Shown: piece after piece, positions 24,120 through 35,258 of the stretch
Position numbering within the stretch: the stretch's first letter is position 1
Layout: every line of letters starts with the position of its first letter
Assembly (NCBI RefSeq): GCF_958298935.1
Contig: NC_084934.1
Span: 3,226,501-3,290,500 of the forward strand
DNA length: 64,000 nt
Direction of reading: 5' to 3'
Source: Phragmites australis
Taxonomy: Eukaryota > Streptophyta > Magnoliopsida > Poales > Poaceae
Position numbers and translations under genes: made by a program
The notes under the pieces: generated by a model
The model's database searches: none
What the model was told of the DNA's origin: nothing
Seen by the model: the letters and a program-made list of their open reading frames with translations, nothing else

Positions 24120-24255
24120 CGGATCATCCTTGGCCAGTCATAAATGATGAATCAAGTTGTGACCTGTCACTAATGACTAACTTATTAGTAACAGGTCATT
24201 CTAGAGAGTCATTAGTGATAGATCAAGTTGATCCATCACTAATGACTAACTCATT
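24120..24255. mobile_element. CACTA subterminal fragment
   Basis: It contains four units of the CACTAATGACTAACT and GATCAAGTTGTGACC kind found in the elements at 25012-25937 and 29308-30824. Neither terminus is present. It is bounded by an LTR end on the left and a copia fragment on the right. Confidence 0.65.
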
Positions 24256-25011
24256 AGTAGCGGTTTGCAAGGGCACCGATTTAGCAGATAGGTGGAGGTG
24301 TAGAGGGATTCAACTCAGTAGGTAGCGGGCATGTGAGCTTGAAAAAACAATGTGCAAAGGACATCGTTAATAGTTTGAATTGTATGGTCAGCTTTCCCAT
24401 TTTTAGAGGATGTAAAAGGGTGGGAGAGGCAAAGCGTGACATCACGCTCAGTGAGAAAGTTGCGAAAGGGTTGATTGTCAAATTCTTTATCATTGCCACA
24501 TTGGACGCAGTGAGTGGAGCAGTGAAACTGGTTGAGTATGAGATTGTAGAAAGCGTGGAGAGTAGCAAAGGTGTCAGCTTTGGATCATATTGGGAAATCC
24601 ACATATAATGGGAATAATCATCTAGAATTATGAGGAAGTATTTGTAGTCTTGAAAGAACATAACAGGAGATGTCCATAGGTCACAGTGAATCAATTGAAA
24701 TGGGAAATATGAAATAGTAGTGGTATTGGATAAAGGTGGGCGCACATGATTGCATTGCTGACAAGCATCACATACAGAGGATTGTCCAACTTTCTTGCGA
24801 CTAAGAAACTGAAATTGGAAAATCAAATGAAGTAAAGATTGCATCCAGGATGTCTAAATCGTCGATGCCAAAGGTTCCCCGAGGAGGTGTTATTGGTGTG
24901 CGAGGTGAGAGCTGCTGGAGATTGTGCCCTTGTTATTTGGAAAGGACAGAGCACGCCACAACTAATGGACCTCATGATCATGTTCCAGGTGGCTAGATCC
25001 TTCACAGAGAA
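24256..25011 (-). pseudogene. Ty1/copia GAG-pre-integrase and integrase fragment, second copy
   Basis: The minus strand reads FSVKDLATWNMIMRS, then the zinc-binding text CDACQQCNHVR and LIHCDLWTSPV with YKYFLIILDDYSHYMW, the N-terminal and core parts of copia integrase. A frameshift follows. The segment is colinear with 28551-29307 and ends at the same base, next to a CACTA end preceded by GAA. It is a duplicate of that region, not an independent family member truncated at random. Confidence 0.85.
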
Positions 25012-25937
25012 CGCTACCTGGAAAATAGATAATCAGATATGAAATGGGTGATGGATCATAATATGATCTGCCACTAATGATAATAGTGACAGATTGTAAA
25101 TGTGACCCGTCACTAATGATAACTCATTATTACCGGGTCATCCTAGGTCAATCATAGGTGACGGATCAAAGTTATGTCCCATCACCTATGACGACTTATG
25201 ATAACGGGTCGTCCTAGCCAATCATCAGTGACGGACCAAATTATGACTATCATCAATGACTAACTCATTAGTGATGGGTCATCCTAGCTAGTCATTAGTG
25301 ACGGGTCAAGTTATGACCCGTTACCAATAACTAATTTATCAGTGACATTTATAATTGTTTTTATAGATGTATATGATTGATGTGTACATAGAGCTATCAT
25401 TTCATGTGATGCAAAAGTGCATGTACTCCTGTTTTTGCCATGTGCGTGTATATATATATATATAGTAGTACAAACATATACACATATATATGTATATGCA
25501 CATATATAGTGGTATATCCATATACTCCAATTTTCTCTAATCATCTGGGGTGATATATACAATACAGTGTTGGGAATAAATGTATATGATGCTAAATTTT
25601 TTTCTCTTATTTTTTCTCACCTTAGCAGCATTAGAATAGGAACAATTGTACATTTTTGCACAAGTTTGATGTAGGGAGGGGAGGGGGGCTATGGACACAA
25701 ACGGGTGACCCGTTACTTATGACTTCTTATAAGTGATGGGTCACAGTTATGAACCATCACTTAAGACCTTCATTAGTGATGGGTTACGTTGTGACCTGTC
25801 ACCAATGATCTCATTGGTAATGTGTCCTTACTCATCACTTATGACTAGTCATCAGTTATGCGTTTGGAGTGAAGGGTGCGGGATCCATCACCTATGACGG
25901 TTATCACTCATCACTTATGGCTTTTTTTCACGTAGTG
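25012..25937. mobile_element. CACTA non-autonomous element A, mismatched flanks
   Basis: The left end CGCTACCTGGAAAA (25012) is a one-base variant of CACTACCTGAAAA and is preceded by GAA. The right end TTTTTTTCACGTAGTG finishes at 25937 and is followed by AGT. Subterminal units GTGACGGGTC and TGACCCGTCAC flank an AT-rich core that matches element B (29640-30015). About 600 bases present in B, including its tRNA-like segment, are absent. The left flank is copia integrase and the right flank is copia LTR. Confidence 0.85.
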
Positions 25938-25969
25938 AGTGGAGGAGGAAGTGCGCCAGTGCTGTTGGA

Positions 25970-26571
25970 CAGACATGGCCAAATGGGCCACCCAACATGG
26001 CACAGTTTGGGCCCATTTAGGCACAGCTCGGCTGGCCCGACTAACTAACCGGGCCGTGCCTTGCTGACTCGTGTGCTGAAGGCACGACCCATGTCATGAC
26101 CCGTGAAGCACAGTGCCATGTTGGGCCAACCCAAGCATGCCCACGGTAGGGCATGTCATGCCATGCGTGGGGGTACAACGACAGTGTGGTAGGGCGGGGG
26201 CAGCTGGGGCATGGCTGAGTGATGGCACGGGGCCTACCGGGGCTGGGCTACGTGGCTAGGGCAGAGCAAGGTAGTGATGCAGGGGCAGGGAGTGTGGGCG
26301 TGGCGGTGGTGTGGTGGGGCGGTAGCGCGATGTTGTTGCAGGGCGACAATGCGGGGCCGGTTGGGGAGGGGCGGTGGGGGCACGGCGGGGCGGTGGCTTT
26401 TGCGTGATGGGGTGACGCGGTGATGGGAGATAGCCAGGCCGGGCCATGATGGCACGGCATGCTGAGGCATCAGCCCAGGCACGGTCGGGTGAGATGTGTC
26501 GTGCCTGGGCTATGCCTACAGTAGCAGACCTCATGCCAACCCAGTAGGCACGGCCCAATTGACCAACACTA
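25970..26571. mobile_element. hAT non-autonomous element, 602 bp, TSD CTGTTGGA
   Basis: The 8-bp CTGTTGGA is exact at 25962-25969 and 26572-26579. The ends CAGACATGGCCAAATGGGCC and, reverse complemented, TAGTGTTGGTCAATTGGGCC form an imperfect 20-bp TIR typical of hAT. The interior is GC-rich with many GGCACGG and GCCGTGCC repeats. It interrupts the 3' LTR of copia-2. Confidence 0.88.
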
Positions 26572-26579
26572 CTGTTGGA

Positions 26580-26685
26580 GTTCTGGAGAATCAGCCCAAA
26601 GACTGGTTAAGAGACCTGAAGACTTAGACTTGCTGTAATGACCTACTGACATGTAGAACCAGCTCGCTAACATCCCCCTCAATCT
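26580..26685 (-). mobile_element. copia-2 polypurine tract and start of 3' LTR
   Basis: On the minus strand AGATTGAGGGGGA (26673-26685) is followed by the LTR start TGTTAGCGAGCTGG (26672). The next 93 bases match the start of the 5' LTR at 41736. After the hAT insertion the LTR resumes at 25938-25961. Confidence 0.85.
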
Positions 26686-27029
26686 GGACGGCAGCAGACG
26701 TGCATCATAACATCAGTGTCACCTTCGACTCCCTCATCATCACTATCCACTTGATCAACAACGATTTCATCGTTTGGTTCACATGCACGTTGTTCGTCGT
26801 GATTGGACCAACATGTGTAATCCTCGACAAAACCTCTTAAGATCAAGTGCGATTTGATTATGCTTGATTTGTCCCACAATTTCTGGTTCTTGCAGTCAGA
26901 ACATGGACACTATATTTCTTTTGTCATCTAAGTCAAAGCGTCCTTCTCGACAGCTTCAATAAAAGTATAGAGTCGTTTGATGTATATTTCTCCATGTCTT
27001 GGCGCATCGTACATCCATGCTCTATCCAT
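26686..27029 (-). pseudogene. TNP2 N-terminal transposase-associated domain
   Basis: Translation from ATG at 27029 gives MDRAWMYDAPRHGEIYIKRL, then CPCSDCKNQKLW, SSIIKSHLILRGFVEDYTCW and an acidic linker. This is the Transpos_assoc domain that begins grass CACTA TNP2 proteins; the Cys pair in CPCSDC and the His are visible. Two stops interrupt it near 26925-26945. It belongs to CACTA element C and is truncated at 26686. Confidence 0.87.
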
Positions 27030-27469
27030 ATTTAACTTCAACCACAAAATTAGATAAATTAATTAATTAATTAGAAAATTAGAATAAAAAGATTTAAAAA
27101 ATAGGGGAAAATAGGCTTGTTATGATTATAATATATCTACACAATTGAATGTACATTGGTGCAAATTTATAGCTCAAAATAATGTGAATTCATTGCTCTA
27201 TTTCTCCCTCTCCCTCTAGATCTAGATCTATCCAAAAAATCACCATTCATGATAAACCCTCCTAGAGGATAAAAAATATTAATTTCTAGCTATATTTTTG
27301 AAATATAATGCTAGAATCATGCGAATCTATACAACTGAATCAATATTGGCCATGAATTTTAGCTAATTCGATGGTCTAAATGGCTAGAACTATGAGCATC
27401 TCTAGATCACATCTAAACCCTAATTAAGCCTTAAATCTAAATCTAAACTTCAAAAAAATACTAGCTAGG

Positions 27470-27629
27470 GATGAGATACACTTACCTTATATGGCTCCTC
27501 TAAGGAATTCAAAAATAAAACCTTCCACCCTCTGTTTTCAAAATCTGTGGCCGTCTTTGAGATCTACTATTCGGACATAGCGAGTTCTCCATCTGAATGG
27601 TGCTCCTTGCTGGGAGGTACTATTTATAG
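27470..27629 (-). promoter_or_regulatory. Promoter and leader of CACTA element C
   Basis: CTATAAATAG on the minus strand (27620-27629) is a good TATA box. Downstream, near 27480, is a GTAAGT splice donor, which suggests a leader intron before the ATG at 27029. The site lies between the subterminal array and the coding exon, as in the element at 3837. Confidence 0.5.
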
Positions 27630-28002
27630 AGAGATTATCACAGGCGGTTCACATAAGGAATCGCCTGTAGAAATTAGTTTTCACAAGCGGTTCCTTATGT
27701 AAAACGTCTGTGGAAAATAAACTGATTTCTACAGGTCGTTGACATAGCGAACCGCCTATAAAAATGAAGTATTTTCACTGGAGTCCATTTTCACAGGTGG
27801 TGCACATAAGGAACCACCTATGAAAATGCTTCATTTCCATTTTCACAGGCGGTTTCTTATGTCAACCACTTGTAGAAATAGTAATTTGCACAGGTGGTCC
27901 AAAACCGTAAGCAGAAGCAGTCTACTACTTAGACGGTTTGTCGTATGAACCGTATGTAAAAATAGAACTTAGGTATCTCAAAAAATAGCTTTGGTAGTAG
28001 TG

Positions 28003-29307
28003 CTTATTTCATGGTGTGTGTTGTCGGATGTGAGGTTGTGCTGCTGGGTGGAACGCCTGCAGGGTGCGCAGAGCATAGAGGGCTGGAGGATTCATTAGCT
28101 AAACTGGCTGGGGCGGGAGAATCGCGCCCTAGTGAGTGATTGGTTGGTGCGCCCGGCTGGTTAGGATGTGCGCTTTGAGCTGGCGAGCGCAAAATTGGAG
28201 GAAGCAGCTGGGCATGCGATGTGGCACAGGGGCACCGGATCGAAGGAAGATACACCTGGATCGTTTGTGGTCGCTAGGATCTTGGCAGGCGATGCATCTG
28301 GAATATGTGCAAAAGGAAAGAAGTTTCATCAAAAATAACATGCCGGGAGACTAAGTTTGCGAGTAGACAAGTTAAGACGCCTATAACCCTTGTGATCATG
28401 TGAATATCCCAAGAAAACACAGTGCACAGATCGTGGTCCTAATTTGTGCGCAGCAGTAGCACAAAGATTTGGGTAGCATAAGCATCCAAACATGCGAAGG
28501 TGATCGTATGAAGGTGGTACTTGAAAGAGAGCTTGATAAGGTGTATGGAAGCTTAGTGGTTTGCAAGGGCACCGATTTAGCAGATAGGTGGAGGTGTGGA
28601 GGCAATCAACCCAGTAGGTAGCGGGCATGTGAGCCTGAAAAAGCAATGTGTAATGGACATAGTTAATAGTTCAAATTGCATGCTCAGCTTTCCCGTTTTG
28701 AGAGGATGTATAAGGGTAGGAGAGGCGAAGCGTGACACCAAGCTCAGTGAGAAAGTTGCTAAAGGGTTGGTTGTCAAATTATTTATCATTGCCGCATTGG
28801 ATGCACTAAATGCAGCGGTGAAACTGGTTGAGTATGAGATTGCAGAAAGCGTGGAGAGTAGCAAAGGTGTCAGCTTTGGATCATAAGGGGAACATCCACA
28901 TATAATGGGAATAATCATCTAGAATTATGAGGAAGTATTTGTAGCCTTGAAAGCTCATAACAGGAGATGTCCAAAGGTCACAGTGGATCAATTGAAATGG
29001 GAAATATGAAATAGTAGTGGAATTGGATAAAGGTATGTGCACATGATAGCTTTGCTGACAAGCATCACTTACATAGGATTATCCAACATTCTTGAGACTA
29101 AGAAACTGAAGTTGGGAAATCAAATGAATAAAGATTGGCGGCCAGGATGTCTAAATCCTCGATGCCAAAGCTCCCTGAGGAGATGTTATTGGTCGGCATG
29201 GTGAGAGCTGCTGCAGATTGTTCCCTTGTTATTTGGAAAGGATAGAGCGTGCCACAACTATTGGACCTCATGATCATGTTCCTGGTGGCTAGATCCTTCA
29301 CAGAGAA
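28003..29307 (-). pseudogene. copia-2 GAG-pre-integrase, integrase and linker
   Basis: Minus-strand text begins FSVKDLATRNMIMRSNSCG (GAG-pre-integrase, about 29300-29240) and passes through a frameshifted integrase core. It then reads clearly as MPATYWVDCLHTSTYLLNRC, YDHLRMFGCLCYPNL and HCVFLGYSHDHKGYR (28620-28390), the C-terminal integrase of copia elements. A Pro-rich linker at 28010-28330 precedes where reverse transcriptase should start. Several frame changes are present. The right edge is the TSD of CACTA B and the left edge is the terminus of CACTA C. Confidence 0.87.
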
Positions 29308-30824
29308 CACTACCTGAAAAGCAGACAAATGAGACACAAAATGAGTGATGGGTCAAATATGACCCATCACTGATGATAATAATGATATGTCGTAGTTGTG
29401 ACCCATTACTATTGATGAATCATTAGTGTCAAGTCATCTTAAGCTAGTCACAGGTGACGAGTCACTTTGACCCATCACCTATGATGAATCATCTGTGACG
29501 GGTCATCCTAGCCAGTCATTGGTGATGGGTCAAGTTGTGATCCGTCACCAATAACTAACTCATCAGTTATGGGTCATCTAGCCAGTCATTACTGATGGAT
29601 AAAGTTGTGACCCGTCATTAATGACTAACTCATATGTGATATTTATATTTGTTTTTATAGATGTACATGATTGATATGTACATAGAACTACCTTTTCATG
29701 TGATGCAAATATGCATGTACTCCTAGTTTATGCCATGTGTGTGTGTATATATGTATAGTAATACAAACATATATTCACATATGTCTATAGACACATATAT
29801 AGTGGTATATCATTGTACTTCAGTTATTCTATGTTATTTTTCTCTAATCATCAGAGTATATATATACAATAGAGTCTTGGGAATAAATGTATATGATGCT
29901 AAATTTTTTATTTTTATTTATTTTTCTCTTATTTTTCTCACCTCAGTAGCACTAGCATAGGAACAATTGTATATTTCTGCTCAAGTTTGATATAAAGAGT
30001 GGTAGTTATGGACACAAACGTGCTTTCCAAAAATGGTGCAAAAACTTTAGAGGCGAGAACTCAATCTTTCAGACCATTTTCAGTCTCAAAAAATTGTTGA
30101 ACCTGACAAAATGGGGGAGAAATGGATGCAACTTTTTCTATAGATGTTTATAGAGTCAAAAAAAATATCAAAATCATAGTCTGTATGCAAAAGTTATGCC
30201 TATTTTACCAAAGATCACTCCGAGTCACCAATCAAATTACAATTTGGCAAAAAAGCAATCATAAGTGATGAGTCACAGTTATGACTCATCACTTATGGTA
30301 GTCATATGTGATGGGTCACAGTTATGACTCGTCACTTATGACCTTTGACAAAAAAATATTAAAAGGATAAAATATCTGGCTTTCTTCATAACGCATACGA
30401 GGGTGAGGTGGTAAGGGGCAACGCATGTAGATGGAGGTTGCGAGTTCGATTCCTACAAAACGCGGAGTATAAAATAATGTGCAAAATAGCATGTGACATG
30501 TGGCAAGTAGTGATGGCCCCTGCATTGGGATAGCTTGGGTGATAAAATATGTTTGACTTTTTTTGCGTCCGAAAAACACGAATGACGTTGATCAGTCATA
30601 AGTGATGGGTCATAACTGTGACTCGTCACTTATGACTTTTTATAAATGATTGGTCACAATTATGACCCGTCACTTATGACCTTCATTAGTGACAGTTCAA
30701 GTTATGACGGGTTATTACCCGTCACTTATGACTAGTCGTCAGTGACACGTTCCTGGTGATGGGTGCGGGACCCATCACCCATGACGGTTATCACTCATCA
30801 CATATGATCTTTTTTCACATAGTG
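29308..30824. mobile_element. CACTA non-autonomous element B, 1,517 bp, TSD GAA
   Basis: The left end CACTACCTGAAAAGC (29308) and the right end, reverse complemented CACTATGTGAAAAAAG (30824), are flanked by GAA at 29305-29307 and 30825-30827. Arrays of GTGATGGGTCA and TGACCCGTCACT fill 29340-29640 and 30250-30810. The core is AT-rich. No gene is present. It sits between protease and integrase of copia-2, and removing it with one GAA copy restores a continuous copia reading frame. Confidence 0.92.
30395..30460 (+). other. tRNA-like segment in CACTA B
   Basis: GTTCGATTC (30444-30452) is an exact B-box core, inside GGTTGCGAGTTCGATTCCT, which looks like a tRNA T-arm. GTGAGGTGGTAAGG about 30 bases upstream is a weak A box. 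The segment is homologous to 45179-45240 and lies between the core and the right subterminal array. Confidence 0.45.
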
Positions 30825-30827
30825 GAA

Positions 30828-31165
30828 GCCAGATGAATCAAATTCAATTGCATATGAAATGTCTTTAGTAAATTGGAAATTAGATTCTCAACTAGATTAG
30901 GAGTATGAAGGATATTATATATGCAAAGTAAAGGTGGAAGAAGGTTTATAAAGAAATGTTGAAGCAGTGCCCAGGACTACAAGCGAATCCCCATTGGCAA
31001 CAATGATATGTTTAGAGTAAGGCAGTGTTGAACCACAATAAGAGGAGATTGTACCAAGTTTGCTTGTCATGTGCATGCTTGCGTCAGAGTCAAGGAACCA
31101 ATCACCGTGAGCCTGAGGTGGCCCAAGGGATGTAGCCTATAATGCTTGGATGAGACCGTTGACAC
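30828..31165 (-). pseudogene. copia-2 protease region
   Basis: The minus strand reads GDWFLDSDASMHMTSKLGTI, the copia protease active-site block, in which the usual DSGAS is DSDAS. KHIIVANGDSLVV and PNLVENLIS follow. Stops are present at about 31140 and 30910. The right edge is the TSD of the solo LTR (31161-31165); the left edge is the TSD of CACTA B. It would process the copia polyprotein but is inactive. Confidence 0.82.
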
Positions 31166-32741
31166 TGTAAGACCAAGAATGACGATTAGAGAGGGGTGAA
31201 TAGGCGCCCTACCAACTTCTTGGATGGCCTTTTTCTAATCTTTCACCTAACACGCCTCAAAATAACACACAGAAGCAGAAACTCAAGAGAAACACATTGC
31301 ACCAAAAGATCCTCTAAGGAAGCATGGCTCTCATGGATGGAATTGAACACAAAGTTCCATTAATAACCAATCCATGCGTCATCGCACACAAAAGCTTGCA
31401 ATTAGAGAAAGAAATACTTAAATTGAAGGCGATAGTCACCGGGTGAAGAAATTTTTTAAGTTGATGTTTTAGAGGCAAGGGAATTCAAGACTAATTTTGA
31501 ATGCGAATTTTATGTCTGTAGCAACAAGAAGAACCACTTCAACATGGTGAAAAATTTTAGCTCTCAAACCAAAACAAAAATTGTAATGAAAACTTATAAA
31601 CTTGCAACCAATTAAGGGAGCCAATAGAGAAAAACTAGAAGCAGATGAATACAGGCACATGTGGAAACATAAACTTCATTTCTTGTAAAGGAACGTCCTA
31701 TTTTTGGTGAATTACAAAGTGTTTTTGCATACCAAATCTCTCACCGAATGCATAGACTAAGCACTCATCTCTCCCTCTCTTAAAACCCTAGGACACAACT
31801 CTAAAATAGATGGCTCAGATGGCTCAATCAGGCCCCCCTCTATTTATATCCTAGGTTCCTTGACACCCTACGTTTCCTAGATTGTTCGCAAAATACCCCT
31901 CTCTTCCAATACACTCCTACCTATCATCAAGGGTATTTTTGTCCATCCTTTTCCTTGTCCTTCAAATGGCCATAGCGTCTCATGATTTAGCTTCGTTTTG
32001 ACGCAAGCTTCACGGTGATGCCACATGCACTTCACACTTTCCAACGATTTTGAGAACAAAGTGTGAAACCGTCTTGCACGCTTCTCAAAGAGCGACTCAC
32101 TATCACTTGCTTACACCTTAAGCAAGCGATCTGATATCGATGACTATACTCTATCTTGCGATTTTGCCTACTGGCAAATCTCTCCCGCTCCCGATCCCTC
32201 GGGTTGCCTTGTCATTTGCACTGACATCTCTTTTCCTTAACTTCGTCAACTCTCCATCTTTATCTACCTTCTCACGCTTTGCTTGATCTCCACGTGCACA
32301 ACTAGGATCACCCTTGAGTCCACCTGAGCTCCTTGATCATCCGGCACCAAGCACTCTTGACTCCCGCCATCGATCGTCAGGTTGCATCCATCACCTACAC
32401 ATCATAATACAAGCAAAGACGTATCTCCAACTCCATCATAGATTAGTCAAAATCAAAATCCTCAATCAAAAAGCTCATCTCTAAAAAATCGTGAATGTCG
32501 GATGATCCGGTGTTGCAAACTCTTCAACATCGAACCATCTGGTGAATGCAACCAACCAAACAAGTCGTTTTGCATCCTCTCTGGAACACATGCTCTAGTG
32601 AATTCTCCGGCGTTCACAAATCTAATCGTCGGGCCATCCGGCATGTACATCCTCACCAGACACGCCATTTGAATCCTCTTTGGAAAAATTAGTCTATCAT
32701 GCACAGATCCAATCGTCGGAGCATTTGACGTGTAGTACTGA

Positions 32742-34080
32742 CACTACAACAGAAAGGCATATATGTGCCGGTTCAAAAACTCCTATCACTGCTGGTTTTT
32801 TAATCTGCACTGATAGTCATGGACTATCAGTACCAGGTCTAGAACCGACACTAAAAATTCTTTTCACTATCAGTTTGTGGCTCCAATCGGCAATGAAAAG
32901 GTTCCAGGACCAAAAAAATAAACGAGCCAGCTCGAGAGCCAGAACTCTCGAGCTAGCTCGATTGCTGCTCCTATCGTCGGCGGTGCTCCTGCCTCCGTCA
33001 CATGCTCAAATCGAACACATCTCATCAATACAACACAATCTTACAATCAAATTCAATAGAAGGTTTGAATTATCGGTGCAGAGAAGCAGGACCCAGATCG
33101 ATGTTTTGAGAGACATTGGGATTCCATAATTCATATCAGTGCATAGAAGCACACATCATATAATCTGTAGTAGAGGAACTTGCATAGAAAAATCACCATG
33201 AAATGAGCCCCGCTGTAATGCACACATCAAACATCCCAATAATGCCGCTTCACAGTGATGACCTCGCCGTCCCCCTCATCCTCGCCGGTCTCTTCTGTCT
33301 CAAACTCCCCATCCTCGGGCACGCCGTCCATCACCTCGGCGTCCACCGCGTGCAACACGTACCTGGCAGGGCACCCCCGATAGGACGCGGTCTCCCACTC
33401 CTCCATGCGTGCTTCCATGGCCCCCAGGATCTGGACACGGTAACGCTCGCCAAGCTCCTCACCCACAGCGTTCATCGCGGTGACCTCGGGGGACTCGTCC
33501 GGCCGCATCTTCTCTGAGAGTGGGCACAGGCCACGGGACCGGATCCTACCATCAGAGAGTCTTGGTCCCCGGTGTGGCGCCCCAGGAGGCGAGCGCCTGG
33601 GGAGGTAGGCACGGGCAGAGTAACACCACGAGAGAGTCCAGTGTCGGGAACACAAGCGGCGGATGTGGCAGTTACGGCTGCCGCATGCGCGTGGGGCCTA
33701 GATGGAGGAGTGGAGTGGATAAGAGACAAGTGGACGAGGTTTGCTAGAAAATATCAGCGGTGAGCGGATGAGCCAATGGACGCGAGCCAAAAGTGAATTG
33801 AAACAAAAATTCAGGTCCGTTTGTATCAGTGGTGGTTGTAGCTTAAACTGGCACTGATACTGACTATCAGTGTCGGTTCGTGTTAGAAAATCGGCACTAA
33901 TGTATCAGCGCCGGTTTGTAACATGAACCGACACTGATAGTCAGGTATCAGTGTCAGTTCTTAGCGATTCCACCATAGTTCACGTAGGAGTTTAAGAACC
34001 AGCACTGATTCATCTTTATTTATAGTTACTGCTGAACCGGCATTGATGGGGCACTACTTTTGATTGGTTATGTAGTAGTA
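32742..34080. mobile_element. CACTA element E, 1,339 bp, TSD TGA
   Basis: The left end CACTACAACAGAAAGG (32742) and the right end ATGTAGTAGTA (34080, last base changed) are flanked by TGA at 32739-32741 and 34081-34083. Subterminal units CCGGTTC, GAACCGACACTGA and TATCAGTG occur at 32770-32900 and 33810-34060. The middle 33195-33770 is GC-rich and has coding character unlike the ends. Confidence 0.85.
33227..33655 (-). CDS. Uncharacterised open frame inside CACTA E, possible captured gene fragment
   Basis: The 142-codon minus frame is not recognised. From about residue 49 the text has protein-like order, with MRPDESPEVTAMNAVGEELG, a helix-like EARMEEWETASYRGCPARYV and an acidic C-terminus ending HYWDV. 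The first 45 residues are Arg/Pro/Ser-rich and may not be coding. The GC content is far above the rest of the element, as expected for gene capture by a CACTA. The start is unknown and it may be only an exon. An overlapping plus-strand frame (33203-33517) looks like its shadow. Confidence 0.4.
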   Translation of the reverse strand: MCSRHWTLSWCYSARAYLPRRSPPGAPHRGPRLSDGRIRSRGLCPLSEKMRPDESPEVTAMNAVGEELGERYRVQILGAMEARMEEWETASYRGCPARYVLHAVDAEVMDGVPEDGEFETEETGEDEGDGEVITVKRHYWDV

Positions 34081-34362
34081 TGAGTTTTCTCTTCTGACTC
34101 AAAAGCCTCCAGGGTAACTTCCTTCTATACACCGGACCATCTGACATGTACAAATTTTTCAGCACCCGATCATCTCGAGACTACAAATTTTCTGTCTCAG
34201 GGACAAAAATACCAACTCCATTTTTCAATGCAATTTTTATTAGTCATGATCATAATTGCATTACATAGAAATTCTCATGCAATCCCATTATCAAACAAAA
34301 TTAAAAACATTGTTAATCACTCATCACATATAAACCAAGATACATTTCAACCTAATTTTTTA

Positions 34363-34808
34363 GACATCCCATACAAACGCAGATCCTGGTGCAGGACTTG
34401 ACGAAGGCGGCTGGTAGATGGAGTAGCCTGGCCGAAAGGAGCCAAAGAATGTCACGGGCCAAGCACTCCCGGGCCCGTGGATCCAGTCCATGGTGCATGC
34501 CAAGGAGTGCCAATCGGAGCACCCCAGCCCTAATAGATCAACGCATAGCAAAGAGGTTATTGCTGCTACTGAGATGAGCCGTGACCACCATTAGATGCAC
34601 CTGAGTGGCCACCATGACCACGATGGCCACGGCTGTGCTGCGTTCAGTGGTGTTGATGGAGCGGTCGGTGTTGTCCGTGCATATGACTGAAGAAGCATTG
34701 GAGCTGGTGGCGAGGAGAGTAGATTCGGTATCCAGATTGTTAGAGCTGGCCTGAGAAGATTCCTCAAGGGTGAGGATGTCTCGGGCTTTCAAGAAGGTAG
34801 GGAACGAG
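34363..34808 (-). pseudogene. copia-2 gag, C-terminal half
   Basis: The minus strand reads FPTFLKARDILTLEESSQAS, matching the end of the UBN2/gag domain of copia elements, followed by Ser/Thr-rich and Gly/His-rich text without a clear zinc knuckle and ending PAPGSAFVWDV. The upstream half is at 39992-40395, across copia-1. Several frame changes and stops are present. Confidence 0.78.
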
Positions 34809-34813
34809 GGGAA

Positions 34814-35257
34814 TGTTAGCCACCGTACTAGCACCAGCGGGTTGCAGATAGTCGATGCTGGAGGATCCAGCATGCTGCAGGAGTGGTCGAATACGCACAC
34901 TATAGAGAAGCTAATACTGCTCAGAAGCTAACACTAACACACACAAACATAGAGAACACAAAGGTCAATTTGTGCTGCAATCATTTCGCAGCTTTTCGGG
35001 GTTTTGCTTCCTTTTATTGTTTGCTAACTAAAAATGATAGTGCCAAAGATTCAGCCACGATCTGATCTCGTCGTGCCATCCCACGGACTCGGACATGCTT
35101 ACTCGGTCACGTAGTGGACTCTTGCATGGCTTTACACGAACGGATCGTGGGCCCATGAAATGATAACACGACTCAAAACAAACAAGCAAGGAAAACTAAC
35201 TAGCTAACTGAACGTGACAGGATTAAGCTAGGACTTGATCTAACATACTCCCCTTAA
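34814..35257 (-). mobile_element. copia-1 3' LTR with polypurine tract
   Basis: LTR 34814-35245, with the minus-strand polypurine tract CTTAAGGGGAGTA at 35246-35258 just upstream. The LTR lacks the 17-bp internal duplication seen in the 5' copy. Confidence 0.9.
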
Positions 35258-35258
35258 G

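Larger units (their letters stand above)
26686..28002 (-). mobile_element. CACTA element C, 5' part only
   Basis: The 5' terminus on the minus strand is CACTACTACCAAAGC at 28002. An array of CACAGGCGGTTC and GAACCGCCTGTG units follows (27630-27950), then a TATA box, a leader and the first TNP2 exon. The element stops abruptly at 26686 against the copia-2 polypurine tract, so its 3' part and the copia-2 reverse transcriptase were lost together, probably by one deletion. CTT follows the terminus at 28003-28005. Confidence 0.8.
31166..34362 (+). mobile_element. Solo LTR of an unassigned (SIRE-like) element, interrupted by CACTA E
   Basis: It starts TGTAAGACCAAGAATGACG at 31166 and ends TTTTTTA at 34362. 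The 5-bp GACAC (31161-31165) and GACAT (34363-34367) are the duplication with one change. Without CACTA E the LTR is about 1,855 bp. It contains motifs such as CCGGATGATCCGG variants (32490-32660 and 34130). The gag-protease frame of copia-2 continues across the two flanks, which confirms an insertion. The end TA in place of CA is taken as a mutation. Family is uncertain. Confidence 0.75.

Noticed and set aside
25441..25510. TATA/CATATA dinucleotide run as an origin or regulatory site
   Set aside because: Simple AT repeat in the core of a CACTA element, also present in element B; no further support.
28003..29307. Copia integrase captured as cargo by a CACTA element
   Set aside because: First considered because CACTA repeats flank it, but the GAA duplication and continuous copia frame show CACTA B inserted into copia.
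30225..30360. CRISPR-like spaced repeats (GTGATGGGTCA units)
   Set aside because: Plant nuclear context, variable spacing and both orientations identify them as CACTA subterminal repeats.
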